DNA of 64,000 bases from Xylophilus sp. GW821-FHT01B05 (GCA_038961845.1 CP152408.1:3534001-3598000); one strand, 5' to 3'; positions 10,756 through 20,940 are shown, numbered from the stretch's first letter. Notes: generated by a model not told the origin, from the sequence alone. A program made the numbers and translations.

Positions 10756-11670
10756 ATGAAATCCATGCTCCCGTTGCGATCGATTCAGGCTGGCGTGCTC
10801 GATGTGTCCTATTACAAAGCCGGCCCGGCCGATGGCCCGCCGGTGCTGCTGATGCACGGCTTTCCGTACGACATCCACACGTATGCGGAAGTAGCGCCAC
10901 GGCTCACAGCACAGGGTTGCCGGGTCATCGTGCCCTGCCTGCGCGGCTATGGCGGCACGCGCTTTCTGAGCAGTGCCACGCCGCGCTCGGGCGAGCAGGC
11001 GGCGCTGGGCGCAGACCTGCTGGCGCTGCTGGATGCGCTGGCCATTCCGCGCGCTGTGCTGGCCGGCTACGACTGGGGCGGGCGCGCGGCCTGTGTGGTG
11101 GCCGCGCTGTGGCCCGAGCGCTGCGCCGGGCTGCTGTCCTTCAACAGCTACAACATCCAGAACATCGCGCAGGCGATGAAGCCCGATGTGCCAGAGAACG
11201 AACACCAGCTCTGGTACCAGTACTACTTTCACAGCGCACGCGGCCGCAACGGCCTGGCCGCCGACCGGCGCGCCGTGTGCCGGCTGCTGTGGCGGCTTTG
11301 GTCGCCGACCTGGGCCTTTGATGACGCCAGCTTCGAGCGCAGCGCCGCCGCCTTCGACAACCCCGATTTCGTCGACGTGGTGATCCACTCCTACCGCCAC
11401 CGCTTTGGCCTGGTGGCGGGCGACCCGGCCTATGCCGATCTTGAGCTGCGCCTATCGGCCCAGCCGCCGATCAGCGTGCCCGCCATTACCTTCGACGGCG
11501 CCGACGACGGCGTGCGCCCGGTGGCGGATGCCGCCGCCCATGCGCAGCACTTCACCGGCAGCCGCTCGCACCGCATCGTGCCCGGCGTGGGCCACAACAT
11601 GCCGCAAGAGGCGCCGCAGGTGTTTGCCGATGCCGTGCTGGAACTGGTCCGCGCCTCTTCCCTCACCTGA
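10756..11670 (+). CDS. Alpha/beta hydrolase, haloalkane dehalogenase / epoxide hydrolase type
   Basis: A 304-residue alpha/beta hydrolase. The oxyanion motif HGFPYD is near residue 35, and the nucleophile elbow GYDWGG carries aspartate (about residue 107) instead of serine, as in haloalkane dehalogenases, fluoroacetate dehalogenases and epoxide hydrolases. The catalytic histidine is in VPGVGHNMPQEAP near the C-terminus. No signal peptide is seen. It lies between frmA and fghA, 2 bp before fghA, so it is probably co-transcribed with formaldehyde detoxification. The substrate is unknown. Confidence 0.83.
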   Translation: MKSMLPLRSIQAGVLDVSYYKAGPADGPPVLLMHGFPYDIHTYAEVAPRLTAQGCRVIVPCLRGYGGTRFLSSATPRSGEQAALGADLLALLDALAIPRAVLAGYDWGGRAACVVAALWPERCAGLLSFNSYNIQNIAQAMKPDVPENEHQLWYQYYFHSARGRNGLAADRRAVCRLLWRLWSPTWAFDDASFERSAAAFDNPDFVDVVIHSYRHRFGLVAGDPAYADLELRLSAQPPISVPAITFDGADDGVRPVADAAAHAQHFTGSRSHRIVPGVGHNMPQEAPQVFADAVLELVRASSLT

Positions 11671-11671
11671 T

Positions 11672-12535
11672 ATGCAAGACACCCCTCTCCAACTTCTCTC
11701 GGAACACGGCAGCTATGGCGGCCGGCAGCGCTTCTACCAGCACGACTCGCGCGAGATCGGGCTGCCCATGAAGTTCTCGGTCTACCTGCCGCCCGCCGCC
11801 GCGCAGGGCCCGGTGCCTGCCCTGCTCTACCTGGCCGGCCTGACCTGCAACGAGGAAACCTTCCCGGCCAAGGCCGGCGCCCAGCGCCTGGCGGCGGAGC
11901 TGGGCCTGGCCCTGGTCGCACCCGACACCAGCCCGCGCGGCGCCGGCGTGCCCGGCGAGGCCGACAGCTGGGACTTCGGCGTGGGTGCGGGCTTCTACCT
12001 CGACGCCACGCAAGCGCCCTGGGCCACACGCTGGCGCATGGAGAGCTACCTGCTCACCGAGCTGCTGCCGCTGCTGCAGGCACAGTTGCCTGTAGATGGC
12101 CAGCGCGTCGGCATCTTTGGCCACTCCATGGGCGGCCATGGCGCACTGACGCTGGCGCTGCGGCACCCGGGCGTGTTCCGCTCGGTATCGGCATTTGCGC
12201 CCATCTGCGCGCCCAGCCAGTGCCCCTGGGGCGAGAAAGCCTTCAGCGGCTACCTGGGCGCAGACCGCAGCACCTGGGCCGCACACGACGCCAGCGCCCT
12301 CATGCAGCAGCAAAAGGCCGCACCGTTCCCGCTGGGCATCTTGATTGACCAGGGGCTGGACGACAAGTTTTTGCACGCGCAGCAACTGCGGCCCGAATTG
12401 CTCGAAGCCGCCTGCGCCCAGGCCGGCCAGCCGCTGACGCTGCGCCGGCACGCGGGCTACGACCACGGCTACTACTTTGTCTCCAGCTTCATGGCCGACC
12501 ACCTGGCGCACCACGCCAAGGCCCTGCTCGCATGA
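11672..12535 (+). CDS. fghA: S-formylglutathione hydrolase
   Basis: A 287-residue esterase-D family serine hydrolase. LYLAGLTCNEETF lies near residue 50, the nucleophile elbow GHSMGGHGAL near 150, and the acid and histidine in DQGLDDKFL and YDHGYYFVSSF. It cleaves S-formylglutathione to formate and glutathione, the second step after FrmA. It starts 2 bp after the hydrolase gene and its stop overlaps the next gene by 4 bp. Confidence 0.95.
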   Translation: MQDTPLQLLSEHGSYGGRQRFYQHDSREIGLPMKFSVYLPPAAAQGPVPALLYLAGLTCNEETFPAKAGAQRLAAELGLALVAPDTSPRGAGVPGEADSWDFGVGAGFYLDATQAPWATRWRMESYLLTELLPLLQAQLPVDGQRVGIFGHSMGGHGALTLALRHPGVFRSVSAFAPICAPSQCPWGEKAFSGYLGADRSTWAAHDASALMQQQKAAPFPLGILIDQGLDDKFLHAQQLRPELLEAACAQAGQPLTLRRHAGYDHGYYFVSSFMADHLAHHAKALLA

Positions 12536-12885
12536 GCAGCTTTGTCGACAGCCTGCATGAAGTGTTCGAGCCGCTGGGCCGCATCAGCGTGCGCCGCATG
12601 TTTGGCTGCCATGGCGTGTGGCATGGCGACCCCATGATTGCGCTGGTGGCGGCCAACACGCTCTACCTCAAGGCCGATGCGCAGAGCGCGCCGCATTTCG
12701 ACCAACTGCGCCTGCCGGCATTCGAATTTCACCGTGATGGCAAGCCCGTCGCCATGTCCTACCGGCAAGCGCCCGAAAGCATCTTCGACGACCGCGAGCA
12801 AGCGCTGCTGTGGGGCCAGCGCGCCTATGAGGCGGCGCTGCGCTCAGGCCAGCCGCCCCGTGCACCAAAGCTACCAAATAGATAG
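12532..12885 (+). CDS. TfoX/Sxy N-terminal domain protein
   Basis: A 117-residue protein consisting of a TfoX_N domain (VRRMFGCHGVWHGDPMIALV, then LYLKADAQSAPHFDQLRLPAFEF and a YRQAPESIFDD segment). Stand-alone TfoX_N proteins are common and mostly uncharacterised; only the two-domain forms are competence regulators, so no competence role is claimed. The ATGA overlap with fghA suggests coupling. The last residues (NR) and the stop fall inside a family-1 intergenic repeat. Confidence 0.82.
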   Translation: MSSFVDSLHEVFEPLGRISVRRMFGCHGVWHGDPMIALVAANTLYLKADAQSAPHFDQLRLPAFEFHRDGKPVAMSYRQAPESIFDDREQALLWGQRAYEAALRSGQPPRAPKLPNR

Positions 12886-12943
12886 CTATAAGCCCAGGCT
12901 GCACCTGGGCTATAGGCATATTTCACCAAAATTCAGCAAAAGC
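12876..12943. repeat. Dispersed intergenic repeat, family 1, copy B
   Basis: Caaatagatagctata followed by a hairpin core AGCCCAGG ctgca CCTGGGCT and the tail catatttcaccaaaattcag. It lies between the convergent TfoX-like gene and ppc and supplies the stop codon of the former. The symmetric hairpin fits a bidirectional terminator. Confidence 0.75.
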
Positions 12944-12983
12944 CCAGCAAGCGCTTGCAGGGCCCGCCGCTGCGATGCGCGCC

Positions 12984-15830
12984 CTAACCCGTATTGCGCA
13001 GCCCGGCCGCGATCCCGTTGATCGAGATGTGGATGCCGGTCTGCACCCGCTCGTCGCCCTTCCCTTCGCGGTAGCGGCGCAGCAGCTCCACCTGCAGGTG
13101 GTGCAGCGGATCGATGTAGGGGAAGCGGTGCCGGATCGAGCGCGCCAGCGCGGCGTTGTGCGCCAGGCGCTGGCGGTCGCCGGTGATCTGGGCCAGCGCG
13201 TCGGTGGTGCGCTGCCATTCGGCCTCGATCAGCGCAAACACCTTCTTGCGCAAGCGCGCGTCGCCCACCAGCTCGGCATAGCGCGAGGCCAGGGCCATGT
13301 CGCTCTTGGCCAGCACCATGTCCATGTTGGACAGCAGCGTGCGAAAGAACGGCCACTGCCGGTACATCTTCTGCAGCAAGGCCAAACGCGTGCTGCGCTC
13401 GGTCTTGGCCGCCGTCACAGCCAGGCCTTCTGTGGGCGCCAAAAAGGCCGCCACGGCCGAGCCAAAGCCATACCAGCCCGGCAGCGTGAGCCGGCACTGG
13501 CCCCAGCTGAAGCCCCAGGGAATGGCGCGCAGGTCTTCGATCTGCTGGCTGGCCTTGCGCGAGGCCGGGCGCGAGCCGATGTTGAGCTCGGCAATCTCGC
13601 GGATCGGCGTCGAGCCAAAGAAGTAATCGGTAAAGCCCGGGGTCTCATAGACCAAGGCGCGGTAGGCGCCCATGCTGGCTTCAGACAACTGCGCCGCCGC
13701 TTGCAGAAAGGCCTTGGTGGCGGGCTTGGTTGGTTGCAGCAACGTGGCCTCCAGCGTGGCGGCCACCAGCGTCTCCAGGTTGCGCCGGCCGATCTCGGGG
13801 TTGGCGTACTTGGAGCCGATCACCTCGCCCTGCTCGGTCAGGCGGATCTGGCCGCGCACCGTGCCCGGCGGCTGCGCCAGGATGGCCTGGTAGCTGGGGC
13901 CGCCGCCACGGCCCACGGTGCCGCCGCGGCCATGGAACATGCGCAGCTGGATCGGGTGGCTGGCCGAGAGCTGGTCAAACAGCTCCACCAGCGCGATCTC
14001 GGCGCGGTACAGCTCCCAGTTGCTGGTGAAGATGCCGCCGTCCTTGTTGCTGTCGGAGTAGCCCAGCATGATGTCCTGCTCGGCGCCGCTACGTTGCACC
14101 AGCGCGGCGATGCCGGGCAGCGCATAGAAGTCGCCCATGATGGGCGCGGCATTGCGCAAATCCTCAATGGTCTCGAACAGCGGCACCACGATCAGGTCGG
14201 CGGTTGCCGCCGCGTCCAGCGTGCCGCGCAGCAGGCCTACTTCCTTTTGCAGCAGCAGCACTTCGAGCAAGTCGCTCACGGTCTCGGTGTGGCTGATGAT
14301 GTAGTGGCGAATCGCCTGCGCACCGTAGCGCGCGCGCATATTGCGGGCGGCTTCGAAGATGGCGATCTCGCTCTGCGCCAGGGCCGAATACTCGGTGCCC
14401 AGCACGCGCAGCGGGCGCGTCTCGTTGAGCAGGCGCAGCAGCAGCTGCTGGCGCGCGGGCTCGTCCAGCGCCGGGTAGTCGGGCTCGATGCGGGCCAGCG
14501 CCAGCAGCTCGGCCACCACCGCCTCGTGCTTGTCGGAGCTTTGCCGCAGGTCCACCGTGGCCAGGTGAAAGCCAAACACCTCCACCGCACGCAGCAGCGG
14601 GCGCAAGCGCTGGGCGATCAGGGCCTCGGCATGGTGGGCGTTGAGCGAGGCCTCGATCACACGCAGATCGGCCAGGAACTCCTCAGCGCTCTGATAGGGG
14701 TTCTGCGGCGCAACCGCATGGCGTGCCGCATCACCGCCGGTCAGTTCCTTGAGCGTGGCGGCCAGGCGCGCATAGATGCCGGTGAGCGCGCGGCGGTAGG
14801 GCTCGTCGCGCCGGTGCTCGCTGGTGTCGGGCGAGCGCTCGGCCAGCGCGTGCATGGCCGCGGGCACCTCCACCAGGCGGGCCGACAGCGACAGCTCGCC
14901 GCCCAGGTAGTGGACCTCGGTCAGGTAGTGGCGCAGCGCCATCTCGGACTGGCGGCGCAGCGCGTACTCGAGCGTCTCGGCGCTGACATTGGGGTTGCCG
15001 TCGCGGTCGCCGCCTATCCACTGGCCCATGCGGAAGAAGCTGGCGACCGGGTAGGCGCCCAGCTCGCGCTCCAGGCCGGCGTAGAGCTTGGGGATTTCGC
15101 GCAGGAAGGTGGCTTCGTAGTAGCTGAGCGCGTTCTCGATCTCGTCCACCACGGTGAGCCGCGAGAAGCGCAGCAGCCGGGTGTGCCAGAGCTGGATCAC
15201 CCGGGCGCGCAGTTGCGCCTCGTTGGCGGCCAGCTCGCGCGGCGTGAGCGCGTCCTTGGCTGCGCCGTGGAACTGGGCACGCGCCTTGATCTCGTCACGC
15301 GCGGTCAGCAGTTGGGCGATGTCGCGCTCGGCATCCAGAATGCTCTTGCGCTGGACTTCGGTTGGGTGCGCGGTCAGCACCGGCGACACATAGCTCGACG
15401 CCAGCGTCTGCGAGATCGCACGCGGCGATATGCCGGCCCAGCGCAGCCGCGCCATCGCCACTTCCACGCTGCCCTCTTGCGTGTCGCCAGCGCGTTCGTG
15501 CACCGTGCGGCGGCGGATGTAGTGGCGGTCTTCTGCCAGGTTGGCCAGATGGCTGAAGTAGGTGAAGGCGCGGATCACGCTCACCGTCTGGTCGCCCGAC
15601 AGCGACTTGAGCAGCTTCTTCAGCGCGCGGTCGGCCTCCTGGTCTGCATCGCGGCGGAAGGCCACCGAGAGCTTGCGCACCTGCTCGATCAGCTCATAGG
15701 CGGCGATGCCGTCCTGCTCGCGGATCACGTCGCCCAGGATGCGCCCGAGCAGCCGGATATCGTCCACCAGCGGTTGTTCGATGTCCTTGCGGCGGCGCGG
15801 TGCCGTGCTGTCGCGGTCGGTGGTCGTCAT
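12984..15830 (-). CDS. ppc: Phosphoenolpyruvate carboxylase
   Basis: A 948-residue enzyme that forms oxaloacetate from PEP and bicarbonate, replenishing the TCA cycle. The catalytic histidine region [10 protein letters not shown] lies near residue 170, the [10 protein letters not shown] motif near 590, and the active-site loop [14 protein letters not shown] near 635. The C-terminus ends in the conserved [11 protein letters not shown]. The start at 15830 is supported by a GAGGAGA ribosome-binding site; 15 further in-frame residues upstream are unlikely to be translated. It is divergent from hemC with an 88-bp gap. Confidence 0.97.
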   Translation of the reverse strand: MTTTDRDSTAPRRRKDIEQPLVDDIRLLGRILGDVIREQDGIAAYELIEQVRKLSVAFRRDADQEADRALKKLLKSLSGDQTVSVIRAFTYFSHLANLAEDRHYIRRRTVHERAGDTQEGSVEVAMARLRWAGISPRAISQTLASSYVSPVLTAHPTEVQRKSILDAERDIAQLLTARDEIKARAQFHGAAKDALTPRELAANEAQLRARVIQLWHTRLLRFSRLTVVDEIENALSYYEATFLREIPKLYAGLERELGAYPVASFFRMGQWIGGDRDGNPNVSAETLEYALRRQSEMALRHYLTEVHYLGGELSLSARLVEVPAAMHALAERSPDTSEHRRDEPYRRALTGIYARLAATLKELTGGDAARHAVAPQNPYQSAEEFLADLRVIEASLNAHHAEALIAQRLRPLLRAVEVFGFHLATVDLRQSSDKHEAVVAELLALARIEPDYPALDEPARQQLLLRLLNETRPLRVLGTEYSALAQSEIAIFEAARNMRARYGAQAIRHYIISHTETVSDLLEVLLLQKEVGLLRGTLDAAATADLIVVPLFETIEDLRNAAPIMGDFYALPGIAALVQRSGAEQDIMLGYSDSNKDGGIFTSNWELYRAEIALVELFDQLSASHPIQLRMFHGRGGTVGRGGGPSYQAILAQPPGTVRGQIRLTEQGEVIGSKYANPEIGRRNLETLVAATLEATLLQPTKPATKAFLQAAAQLSEASMGAYRALVYETPGFTDYFFGSTPIREIAELNIGSRPASRKASQQIEDLRAIPWGFSWGQCRLTLPGWYGFGSAVAAFLAPTEGLAVTAAKTERSTRLALLQKMYRQWPFFRTLLSNMDMVLAKSDMALASRYAELVGDARLRKKVFALIEAEWQRTTDALAQITGDRQRLAHNAALARSIRHRFPYIDPLHHLQVELLRRYREGKGDERVQTGIHISINGIAAGLRNTG

Positions 15831-15918
15831 TGCCCGGGTCTCCTCGTGGCTGTCGTGTTTGATGCAGTGCAGCATGCTAGCATCGTCGGCTCCGCCGAAT
15901 TACCTGCAGGTTACGCCC

Positions 15919-16833
15919 TTGAGTCAAGCCCCCGCCCCCCTTGTCATCGCCACACGCGAGAGCCGTCTGGCACTGTGGCAGGCGGAGTACGTCAAGACAC
16001 TGCTGGCCGCTCTTGGCCAGCCCGTCACGCTGCTGGGCATGACAACGCGCGGCGACCAGATCCTGGACCGCACGCTGTCCAAGGTGGGCGGCAAGGGCCT
16101 GTTCGTGAAAGAGCTGGAAACGGCGCTGGAAGACGGCCGCGCCGATCTGGCCGTGCACTGCATCAAGGACATGCCCATGGAGCTGCCCACCGGCTTCACG
16201 CTGGCCTGCGTGCTGGAGCGCGAGGACCCGCGCGATGCCTTCGTCTCGCCCCACCACGCCACGCTCGCCGCATTGCCGCAGGGCGCGGTGGTGGGCACCT
16301 CCAGCCTGCGCCGCACGGTACTGCTGCAGGCGCTGCGGCCAGACCTGCGCATAGAGCCGCTGCGCGGCAACCTCGACACCCGGCTGCGCAAGCTCGACGA
16401 AGGCCAATATGACGCCATCGTGCTGGCCGCTGCCGGCCTGATCCGGCTCGGGCTGCAGGCCCGCATCCGCGAGACCTTTTCCCCTGAGACCATGCTGCCC
16501 GCCGCCGGGCAAGGTGCGCTCGGCATCGAGATCCGCACCGACCGGCACGACCTGGCCGCCCTGCTGGCGCAGTTGGCGCATGCCCCAAGCACGCTGACCG
16601 CCCTGGCCGAACGCGCCGTGAGCCGCGCCATGGGCGGCAGTTGCTCCATGCCCCTGGCGGCCTACGCGCAGGCCACGCCCGGCGGGCTGCAGCTGGACGC
16701 GGCCTGGGGCGACCCGGCACGCCCCGGCCTGCTGGTGCGCGCCAGCGGCCACGCCACCGTGGCCACGCCCGCTGACGCCGAGGCGCTGGGCATGCGGGTG
16801 GCCGCACAGCTGCAGGCCCAGGGCGCGGGCTGA
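15919..16833 (+). CDS. hemC: Hydroxymethylbilane synthase (porphobilinogen deaminase)
   Basis: A 304-residue enzyme that links four porphobilinogens. It has [17 protein letters not shown] at the N-terminus, [48 protein letters not shown], and the dipyrromethane cofactor cysteine in [11 protein letters not shown]. The start is taken as TTG 15919, seven codons before the conserved VIATRESRL, with GCAGG upstream. The only nearby in-frame ATG (15874) would add 15 residues with no homology. It is the first gene of hemC-hemD-hemX-hemY. Confidence 0.94.
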   Translation: MSQAPAPLVIATRESRLALWQAEYVKTLLAALGQPVTLLGMTTRGDQILDRTLSKVGGKGLFVKELETALEDGRADLAVHCIKDMPMELPTGFTLACVLEREDPRDAFVSPHHATLAALPQGAVVGTSSLRRTVLLQALRPDLRIEPLRGNLDTRLRKLDEGQYDAIVLAAAGLIRLGLQARIRETFSPETMLPAAGQGALGIEIRTDRHDLAALLAQLAHAPSTLTALAERAVSRAMGGSCSMPLAAYAQATPGGLQLDAAWGDPARPGLLVRASGHATVATPADAEALGMRVAAQLQAQGAG

Positions 16834-16852
16834 GCGCGGCCAGCGCACACCC

Positions 16853-17647
16853 ATGCGCGTCATCGTCACACGCCCCGCGCGCGAGGCAGCCCACTGGATG
16901 CAGTCGCTGCGCGCCGAAGGGTTTGATGCCCACGCGCTGCCGCTCATCACAATCGCCCCATCACCCGCTCCGCAAGCGCTGCGGCGCGCATGGCAAGACC
17001 TGGCGCAGTACCAGGTGCTGATGTTCGTGAGCGCCAACGCAGCCGACGCCTTCTTTGCGGCGCGCCCGGCCGGCGCCACCTGGCCACGCACCGCGCGCGC
17101 CTGGGCGCCGGGGCCGGGTACCGCGGCCGCGCTGCTGCGCTGCGGCCTTGCGCCCGAGCAGATCGACGCGCCCGCAAACGACGCGGCGCAGCTCGACTCC
17201 GAATCGCTCTGGCAGCAGGTGCAGGGCCGCGCCGGGCCAGGCATGCACATGCTGCTGGTGCGCGGCACCGATGCCGGCGCGCATTCGTCCGCCACACCAG
17301 AGCGCGGCAGCGGCCGCGAATGGCTGGTACAGCAGGTCACGCAGGCCGGCGGCAGCGTGGACTATGTGGTGTCCTACGAGCGACAGGTGCCCACAGCAAA
17401 CTGCTTTGACGCCACGCTGGCACGCGCAGCGGCCGCAGCGGGTGACATCTGGCTGTTCAGCAGCTCTGAAGCCATTGCCAATCTGTGCGCACTGCTGCCG
17501 GATATCGACTGGTCCCGCTCACCCGCGCTCGCCACCCACCCGCGCATCGCCGATGCCGCCATGCGGGCAGGCTTTGCGCCGGTGCTCGCATCACGGCCGG
17601 ATCTGGCCGATGTGGCCCATGCACTGCGCCAAGCCGGTGCGAGTTGA
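16853..17647 (+). CDS. hemD: Uroporphyrinogen-III synthase
   Basis: A 264-residue protein of the HemD family, which closes and isomerises the linear tetrapyrrole made by HemC. Sequence conservation in this family is low. MRVIVTRPAREA at the N-terminus, a VLMFVSANAADAFF strand-loop near residue 56 and a later WLFSSSEAIANL are the expected landmarks. It lies 19 bp after hemC and before hemX, the usual order. Confidence 0.92.
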   Translation: MRVIVTRPAREAAHWMQSLRAEGFDAHALPLITIAPSPAPQALRRAWQDLAQYQVLMFVSANAADAFFAARPAGATWPRTARAWAPGPGTAAALLRCGLAPEQIDAPANDAAQLDSESLWQQVQGRAGPGMHMLLVRGTDAGAHSSATPERGSGREWLVQQVTQAGGSVDYVVSYERQVPTANCFDATLARAAAAAGDIWLFSSSEAIANLCALLPDIDWSRSPALATHPRIADAAMRAGFAPVLASRPDLADVAHALRQAGAS

Positions 17648-17688
17648 ACAGGCCGCGCACCCGCATGGCGCGTCGATAGAATCCGCCC

Positions 17689-18786
17689 ATGAGTTCCGAG
17701 CCGACTTCCGCCCCCGCAATACCACTGCCGCAGCCCGCGCCCATCGGGCTGCGTGACAGCCTGGCCCGGCCACTGGGCATCGTGGCCGCCCTGATCGCCA
17801 TTGGTGCGCTGGCCGCCAGCGTGCTGCTGTGGCAGCGGCTGTCTTCCATCCAGGAGCAGCTAGCGCGCCAAAGCGCCGACTCTGGCACGCAGGCCATCGA
17901 AGCCCGCACCATGGCCCGCCAGGCGCAGGAAACCGCGCAGGACGCGGCCGCGCGCATCGGCGTCACCGAGGCCCGCGTGGCCGAAGTGGCGCTGCAGCGC
18001 ACCCAGCTGGAAGAACTGATGCAAAGCCTGTCGCGCACCCGGGACGAGAACCTGGTGGTCGACATCGAATCGGCCTTGCGCCTGGCCCAGCAACAAACCG
18101 AGCTCACCGGCAGCGTCGAGCCCATGCTGGCCGCGCTGCGCAGCGCCGACCAGCGCATCGGCCGTGCCGCGCAGCCGCGCCTGGCACCGGTGCAGCGCGC
18201 CATCACCCGCGACATCGACCGCGTCAAGAGCGCCAACACGCTCGATACGCCCGGCCTGCTGTCACGCCTGGACGAGCTGGTGCGGCAGATGGACGAGCTG
18301 CCGCTGCAGAACGCGGCGGCACGGGTCTCGGACGCCCGCACCCTGGCCCCGGTGCGCATGGGTATCGGCGCGACCGAGCCCACGCCTGCCGTGGCAACAG
18401 ATACAGAGGCGCCCTGGTGGCGCCATGCCTTGCGCACCGCCTGGCTGGCGGTACGTGACGAAGCACGCGGCCTGGTGCGCGTGAGCCATATCGACCACCC
18501 CGAGGCCGTATTGCTGGCGCCTGAGCAGTCCTTCTTCCTGCGCGAGAACCTGAAGCTCAAGCTGCTCAATGCCCGCCTGGGCGTGCTGGCACGCCAGCCG
18601 GCCTCGGCCCGCGCCGATCTGGCCGCGGCATCGGCGGCGTTGGAGCGCTATTTCGACCCGGCCTCGCGCCGCGTGCAAAACGCAGCCTCGCTGCTGCGCC
18701 AGGCGCAAGACCAATTGAAGAGCACGGACCTCCCGCGCCTGGACGACACGCTATCGGCGCTGGCTACCGCCGCCGCGGGGAGGTAA
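17689..18786 (+). CDS. hemX: HemX-like membrane protein (uroporphyrinogen-III C-methyltransferase family name)
   Basis: A 365-residue protein with a short proline-rich cytoplasmic N-terminus, one transmembrane helix (about 29-49, GIVAALIAIGALAASVLLW) and a long helical, coiled-coil-prone periplasmic domain rich in Gln/Glu/Arg. It belongs to the HemX family, often labelled uroporphyrin-III methyltransferase, although it lacks the SAM methylase fold. The role is unknown; it is conserved in heme clusters and probably organises the pathway at the membrane. It is 5 bp before hemY. Confidence 0.88.
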   Translation: MSSEPTSAPAIPLPQPAPIGLRDSLARPLGIVAALIAIGALAASVLLWQRLSSIQEQLARQSADSGTQAIEARTMARQAQETAQDAAARIGVTEARVAEVALQRTQLEELMQSLSRTRDENLVVDIESALRLAQQQTELTGSVEPMLAALRSADQRIGRAAQPRLAPVQRAITRDIDRVKSANTLDTPGLLSRLDELVRQMDELPLQNAAARVSDARTLAPVRMGIGATEPTPAVATDTEAPWWRHALRTAWLAVRDEARGLVRVSHIDHPEAVLLAPEQSFFLRENLKLKLLNARLGVLARQPASARADLAAASAALERYFDPASRRVQNAASLLRQAQDQLKSTDLPRLDDTLSALATAAAGR

Positions 18787-18791
18787 GGCTG

Positions 18792-20069
18792 ATGCGTGCC
18801 GCCCTCTGGTTTCTGGCTCTGTTTGGCATAGCCGTCGCTGTCGCCCTGTTCGCAGGTAACAACCAGGGCACCGTGACGGTGTTCTGGCCGCCTTACCGCG
18901 TTGATCTGTCCCTGAACCTGATATTGCTCATGCTGTTCGGCGGCTTTGCGCTCTTGCATATCGCGCTGCGTGCCCTCGCCGCCTTGCTGGACCTGCCGGT
19001 GCAAGCCAACCGCTGGCGCACGCAACAAAAAGAGCGCGCCATGCACGTGGCGCTGCTCGATGCACTGGCGCATCTGAGCGCCGGGCGCTTCATCCGCTCG
19101 CGCAAGGCGGCCGAGGCGGCCATTGCCCAGGAAAAGGCCCTGGTCGGCAGCGGCGAACCTCTGGCCCATGCGGTGCAGGTACGCGCGCTGGCGCATCTGC
19201 TGGCGGCTGAGAGCGCCCATGCGCTGCAGGACCGCACCGCGCGTGACCACCACCTGGCCCAGGCACTGGAGCAGACGGCAGACAACCCCTCTGGCCCGGC
19301 GCAAGAAGTGCGCGAAGGCACGCAGCTGCGCGCAGCAGGCTGGGCACTGCAGGACCGCGACGCCCCCGCCGCACTGGAATGGCTCGAAGGCCTGCCCCAG
19401 GGCGCCGGGCGGCGCACGCTGGCGCTGCGGCTGCGGCTGCGTGCCACGCGGCTGGCGCGGCAGACGCAGCAGGCGCTGGAAACGGCACGGCTGCTGGCCA
19501 AGCACCGCGCCTTCTCCGCCGTGGCGGCCAGCAGCATCGTGCGCGGCCTGGCCACCGAACTGCTCAACGGCGCGCACGACACCGCGCAACTGACACGGGT
19601 CTGGCTATCGTTCGAACCCGCCGAGCGCGCCACGCCCGAACTCGCCATCCACGCCGCCAGCCGCCTGCAGCAATTGCAGGGCGATCCGTCACAGGTCCGT
19701 ACCTGGCTGCTGCCGGCCTGGGAAGCCATGCTGACCGACGCCGACGCCCTGCCCAGCCTGCTGCAGGTGCGGCTGGTACGCACGCTGGAGGCCGACATGG
19801 CCTCGGTCGACGGCAGCTGGCTGGCGCGCATCGAAAACGCCCAACAGCACAACCCGCGCGACCCGCACCTGCAGTACCTGGCCGGCATGGCCTGCCTGCG
19901 GCGCCAGCTCTGGGGCAAGGCACAACAGCTGCTGGGCCAGGCAAGCCAGCAACTGCTGCAGCCCGAGCTGCGCAGCAGCGCCTGGCGCGCACTGGCCGAA
20001 CTGGCCGAGCAGCGCGAGGACGCCGACGCTGCCGCCCAAGCCTGGCGCCAGGCCGCTGCGATCCGCTGA
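18792..20069 (+). CDS. hemY: Heme biosynthesis HemY N-terminal/TPR protein
   Basis: A 425-residue protein with two N-terminal transmembrane helices (about 2-20 and 37-65) flanking VTVFWPPYRVDLSLN, the HemY_N signature, followed by helical TPR-like repeats to the C-terminus. This proteobacterial HemY is not the Bacillus protoporphyrinogen oxidase of the same name; it is a membrane scaffold linked to late heme synthesis or turnover of pathway enzymes. It is the last gene of the hem operon and a terminator follows. Confidence 0.9.
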   Translation: MRAALWFLALFGIAVAVALFAGNNQGTVTVFWPPYRVDLSLNLILLMLFGGFALLHIALRALAALLDLPVQANRWRTQQKERAMHVALLDALAHLSAGRFIRSRKAAEAAIAQEKALVGSGEPLAHAVQVRALAHLLAAESAHALQDRTARDHHLAQALEQTADNPSGPAQEVREGTQLRAAGWALQDRDAPAALEWLEGLPQGAGRRTLALRLRLRATRLARQTQQALETARLLAKHRAFSAVAASSIVRGLATELLNGAHDTAQLTRVWLSFEPAERATPELAIHAASRLQQLQGDPSQVRTWLLPAWEAMLTDADALPSLLQVRLVRTLEADMASVDGSWLARIENAQQHNPRDPHLQYLAGMACLRRQLWGKAQQLLGQASQQLLQPELRSSAWRALAELAEQREDADAAAQAWRQAAAIR

Positions 20070-20089
20070 GCTTTCCGCGCGTATTCCAC

Positions 20090-20123
20090 ACGCCCCGCAG
20101 TGCCCCGGCACCCGGGGCGTTTC
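20090..20123 (+). terminator. Terminator after hemY
   Basis: An outer stem ACGCCCCG/CGGGGCGT encloses a GC-rich loop and is followed by TTTC, 20 bp after the hemY stop. The short T tract makes it moderate in strength. Confidence 0.6.
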
Positions 20124-20154
20124 TACATCTGCACGCCTGACTTGGCAGGCTCCG

Positions 20155-20226
20155 GAAATTACGATAAAGTAAATCGATTACGAATAGTTAAACCATCAGA
20201 CCTGCACTGATGAACAGGAGATCCTC
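20155..20226 (+). promoter_or_regulatory. AT-rich leader of the VOC-protein gene with repeated TTACGA
   Basis: In otherwise GC-rich DNA this region has TTACGATAAAG and TTACGAATAG direct repeats around a near-palindromic GTAAATCGATTACG, followed by ACAGGAGAT as ribosome-binding site. It looks like a promoter with an operator, but the regulator is unknown. Confidence 0.4.
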
Positions 20227-20871
20227 ATGTCCGCCGTGCTTACCGCCCCCTCCCGCCTCTCGCCGCAAAGCCTGGCCACGCTGCCGCCGCCCGCGGCCGT
20301 GCAGCAGTTGCACCACTACGCCTACAAGGCCAGGGATGCCGAGGAAACCCGGCACTTCTACGAAGACATCCTGGGCCTGCCGCTCTATCACATCATCCAG
20401 AGCGACCACGTGCCCAGCACTGGCGAGTACTGCCCCTACACCCACTTCTTCTTCCGCCTGAAGGACGGCTCCTTCATCGCCTTCTTCGACATCGGCGACG
20501 ACACCGCCGCCCTGCCCTCGCCCAACACGCCGCTGTGGATCAACCACATCGCCTTCCGGGTGGACACGGTGCAAGAGCTGGAGAACACCAAGGCCCGGCT
20601 GCAGGCGCATGGTGTGGAGGTACTGGGCGTGACCGACCACCACATCTTCAAGAGCATCTATTTCTTCGACCCGAACGGCATCCGGCTGGAACTGACGGCC
20701 CAGCTCGCCGACGCCGTACAGATGCAGCGCGAAAGCACCACCGCCCACGCCCGCCTGGCCGAATGGACGGCGCGCAAGGAGCAATGGCGCCGCGACCGCG
20801 CCGCTGGCAAGGCCGTGGTCCAGCTCAAGCCGCAGCAGAACGACCGCCCCGAAGTCAGCAGCTCCAACTGA
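20227..20871 (+). CDS. VOC-superfamily (glyoxalase/dioxygenase fold) protein
   Basis: A 214-residue protein with one vicinal-oxygen-chelate domain at about residues 30-160. It has HHYAYKARDAEETRHFYEDILGLPL, a middle strand HIAFRVDTVQELENTKARL, and FFDPNGIRLELTA, whose glutamate is a typical metal ligand. The remaining 50 residues are charged and helical. VOC proteins include glyoxalases, ring-cleaving dioxygenases and resistance proteins, so the substrate is open. The gene appears monocistronic with its own AT-rich promoter region. Confidence 0.82.
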   Translation: MSAVLTAPSRLSPQSLATLPPPAAVQQLHHYAYKARDAEETRHFYEDILGLPLYHIIQSDHVPSTGEYCPYTHFFFRLKDGSFIAFFDIGDDTAALPSPNTPLWINHIAFRVDTVQELENTKARLQAHGVEVLGVTDHHIFKSIYFFDPNGIRLELTAQLADAVQMQRESTTAHARLAEWTARKEQWRRDRAAGKAVVQLKPQQNDRPEVSSSN

Positions 20872-20872
20872 C

Positions 20873-20940
20873 GCTACTATATTAATAGCTATTAGCCGGC
20901 TACCACCAAGCGTTTCAGGCACTTTTTCTTTAAAAAGCTC
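20873..20940. repeat. Dispersed intergenic repeat, family 1, copy C
   Basis: Ctactatattaatagctattagccgg, then a divergent centre (ccaccaagcg) and the tail cactttttctttaaaaagctc. It starts 2 bp after the stop of the VOC gene. The core differs from copies B and E, so this is a diverged subtype close to copy D. Confidence 0.65.

Noticed and set aside
12532..12885. Competence regulator TfoX/Sxy
   Set aside because: Only the N-terminal domain is present; the C-terminal domain of true Sxy proteins is missing and there is no competence context.
12975..16412. Very long plus-strand open frame (over 1100 codons) opposite ppc and overlapping hemC
   Set aside because: Its composition is Gln/Arg/Gly-rich without any domain, and ppc on the other strand has all catalytic motifs.
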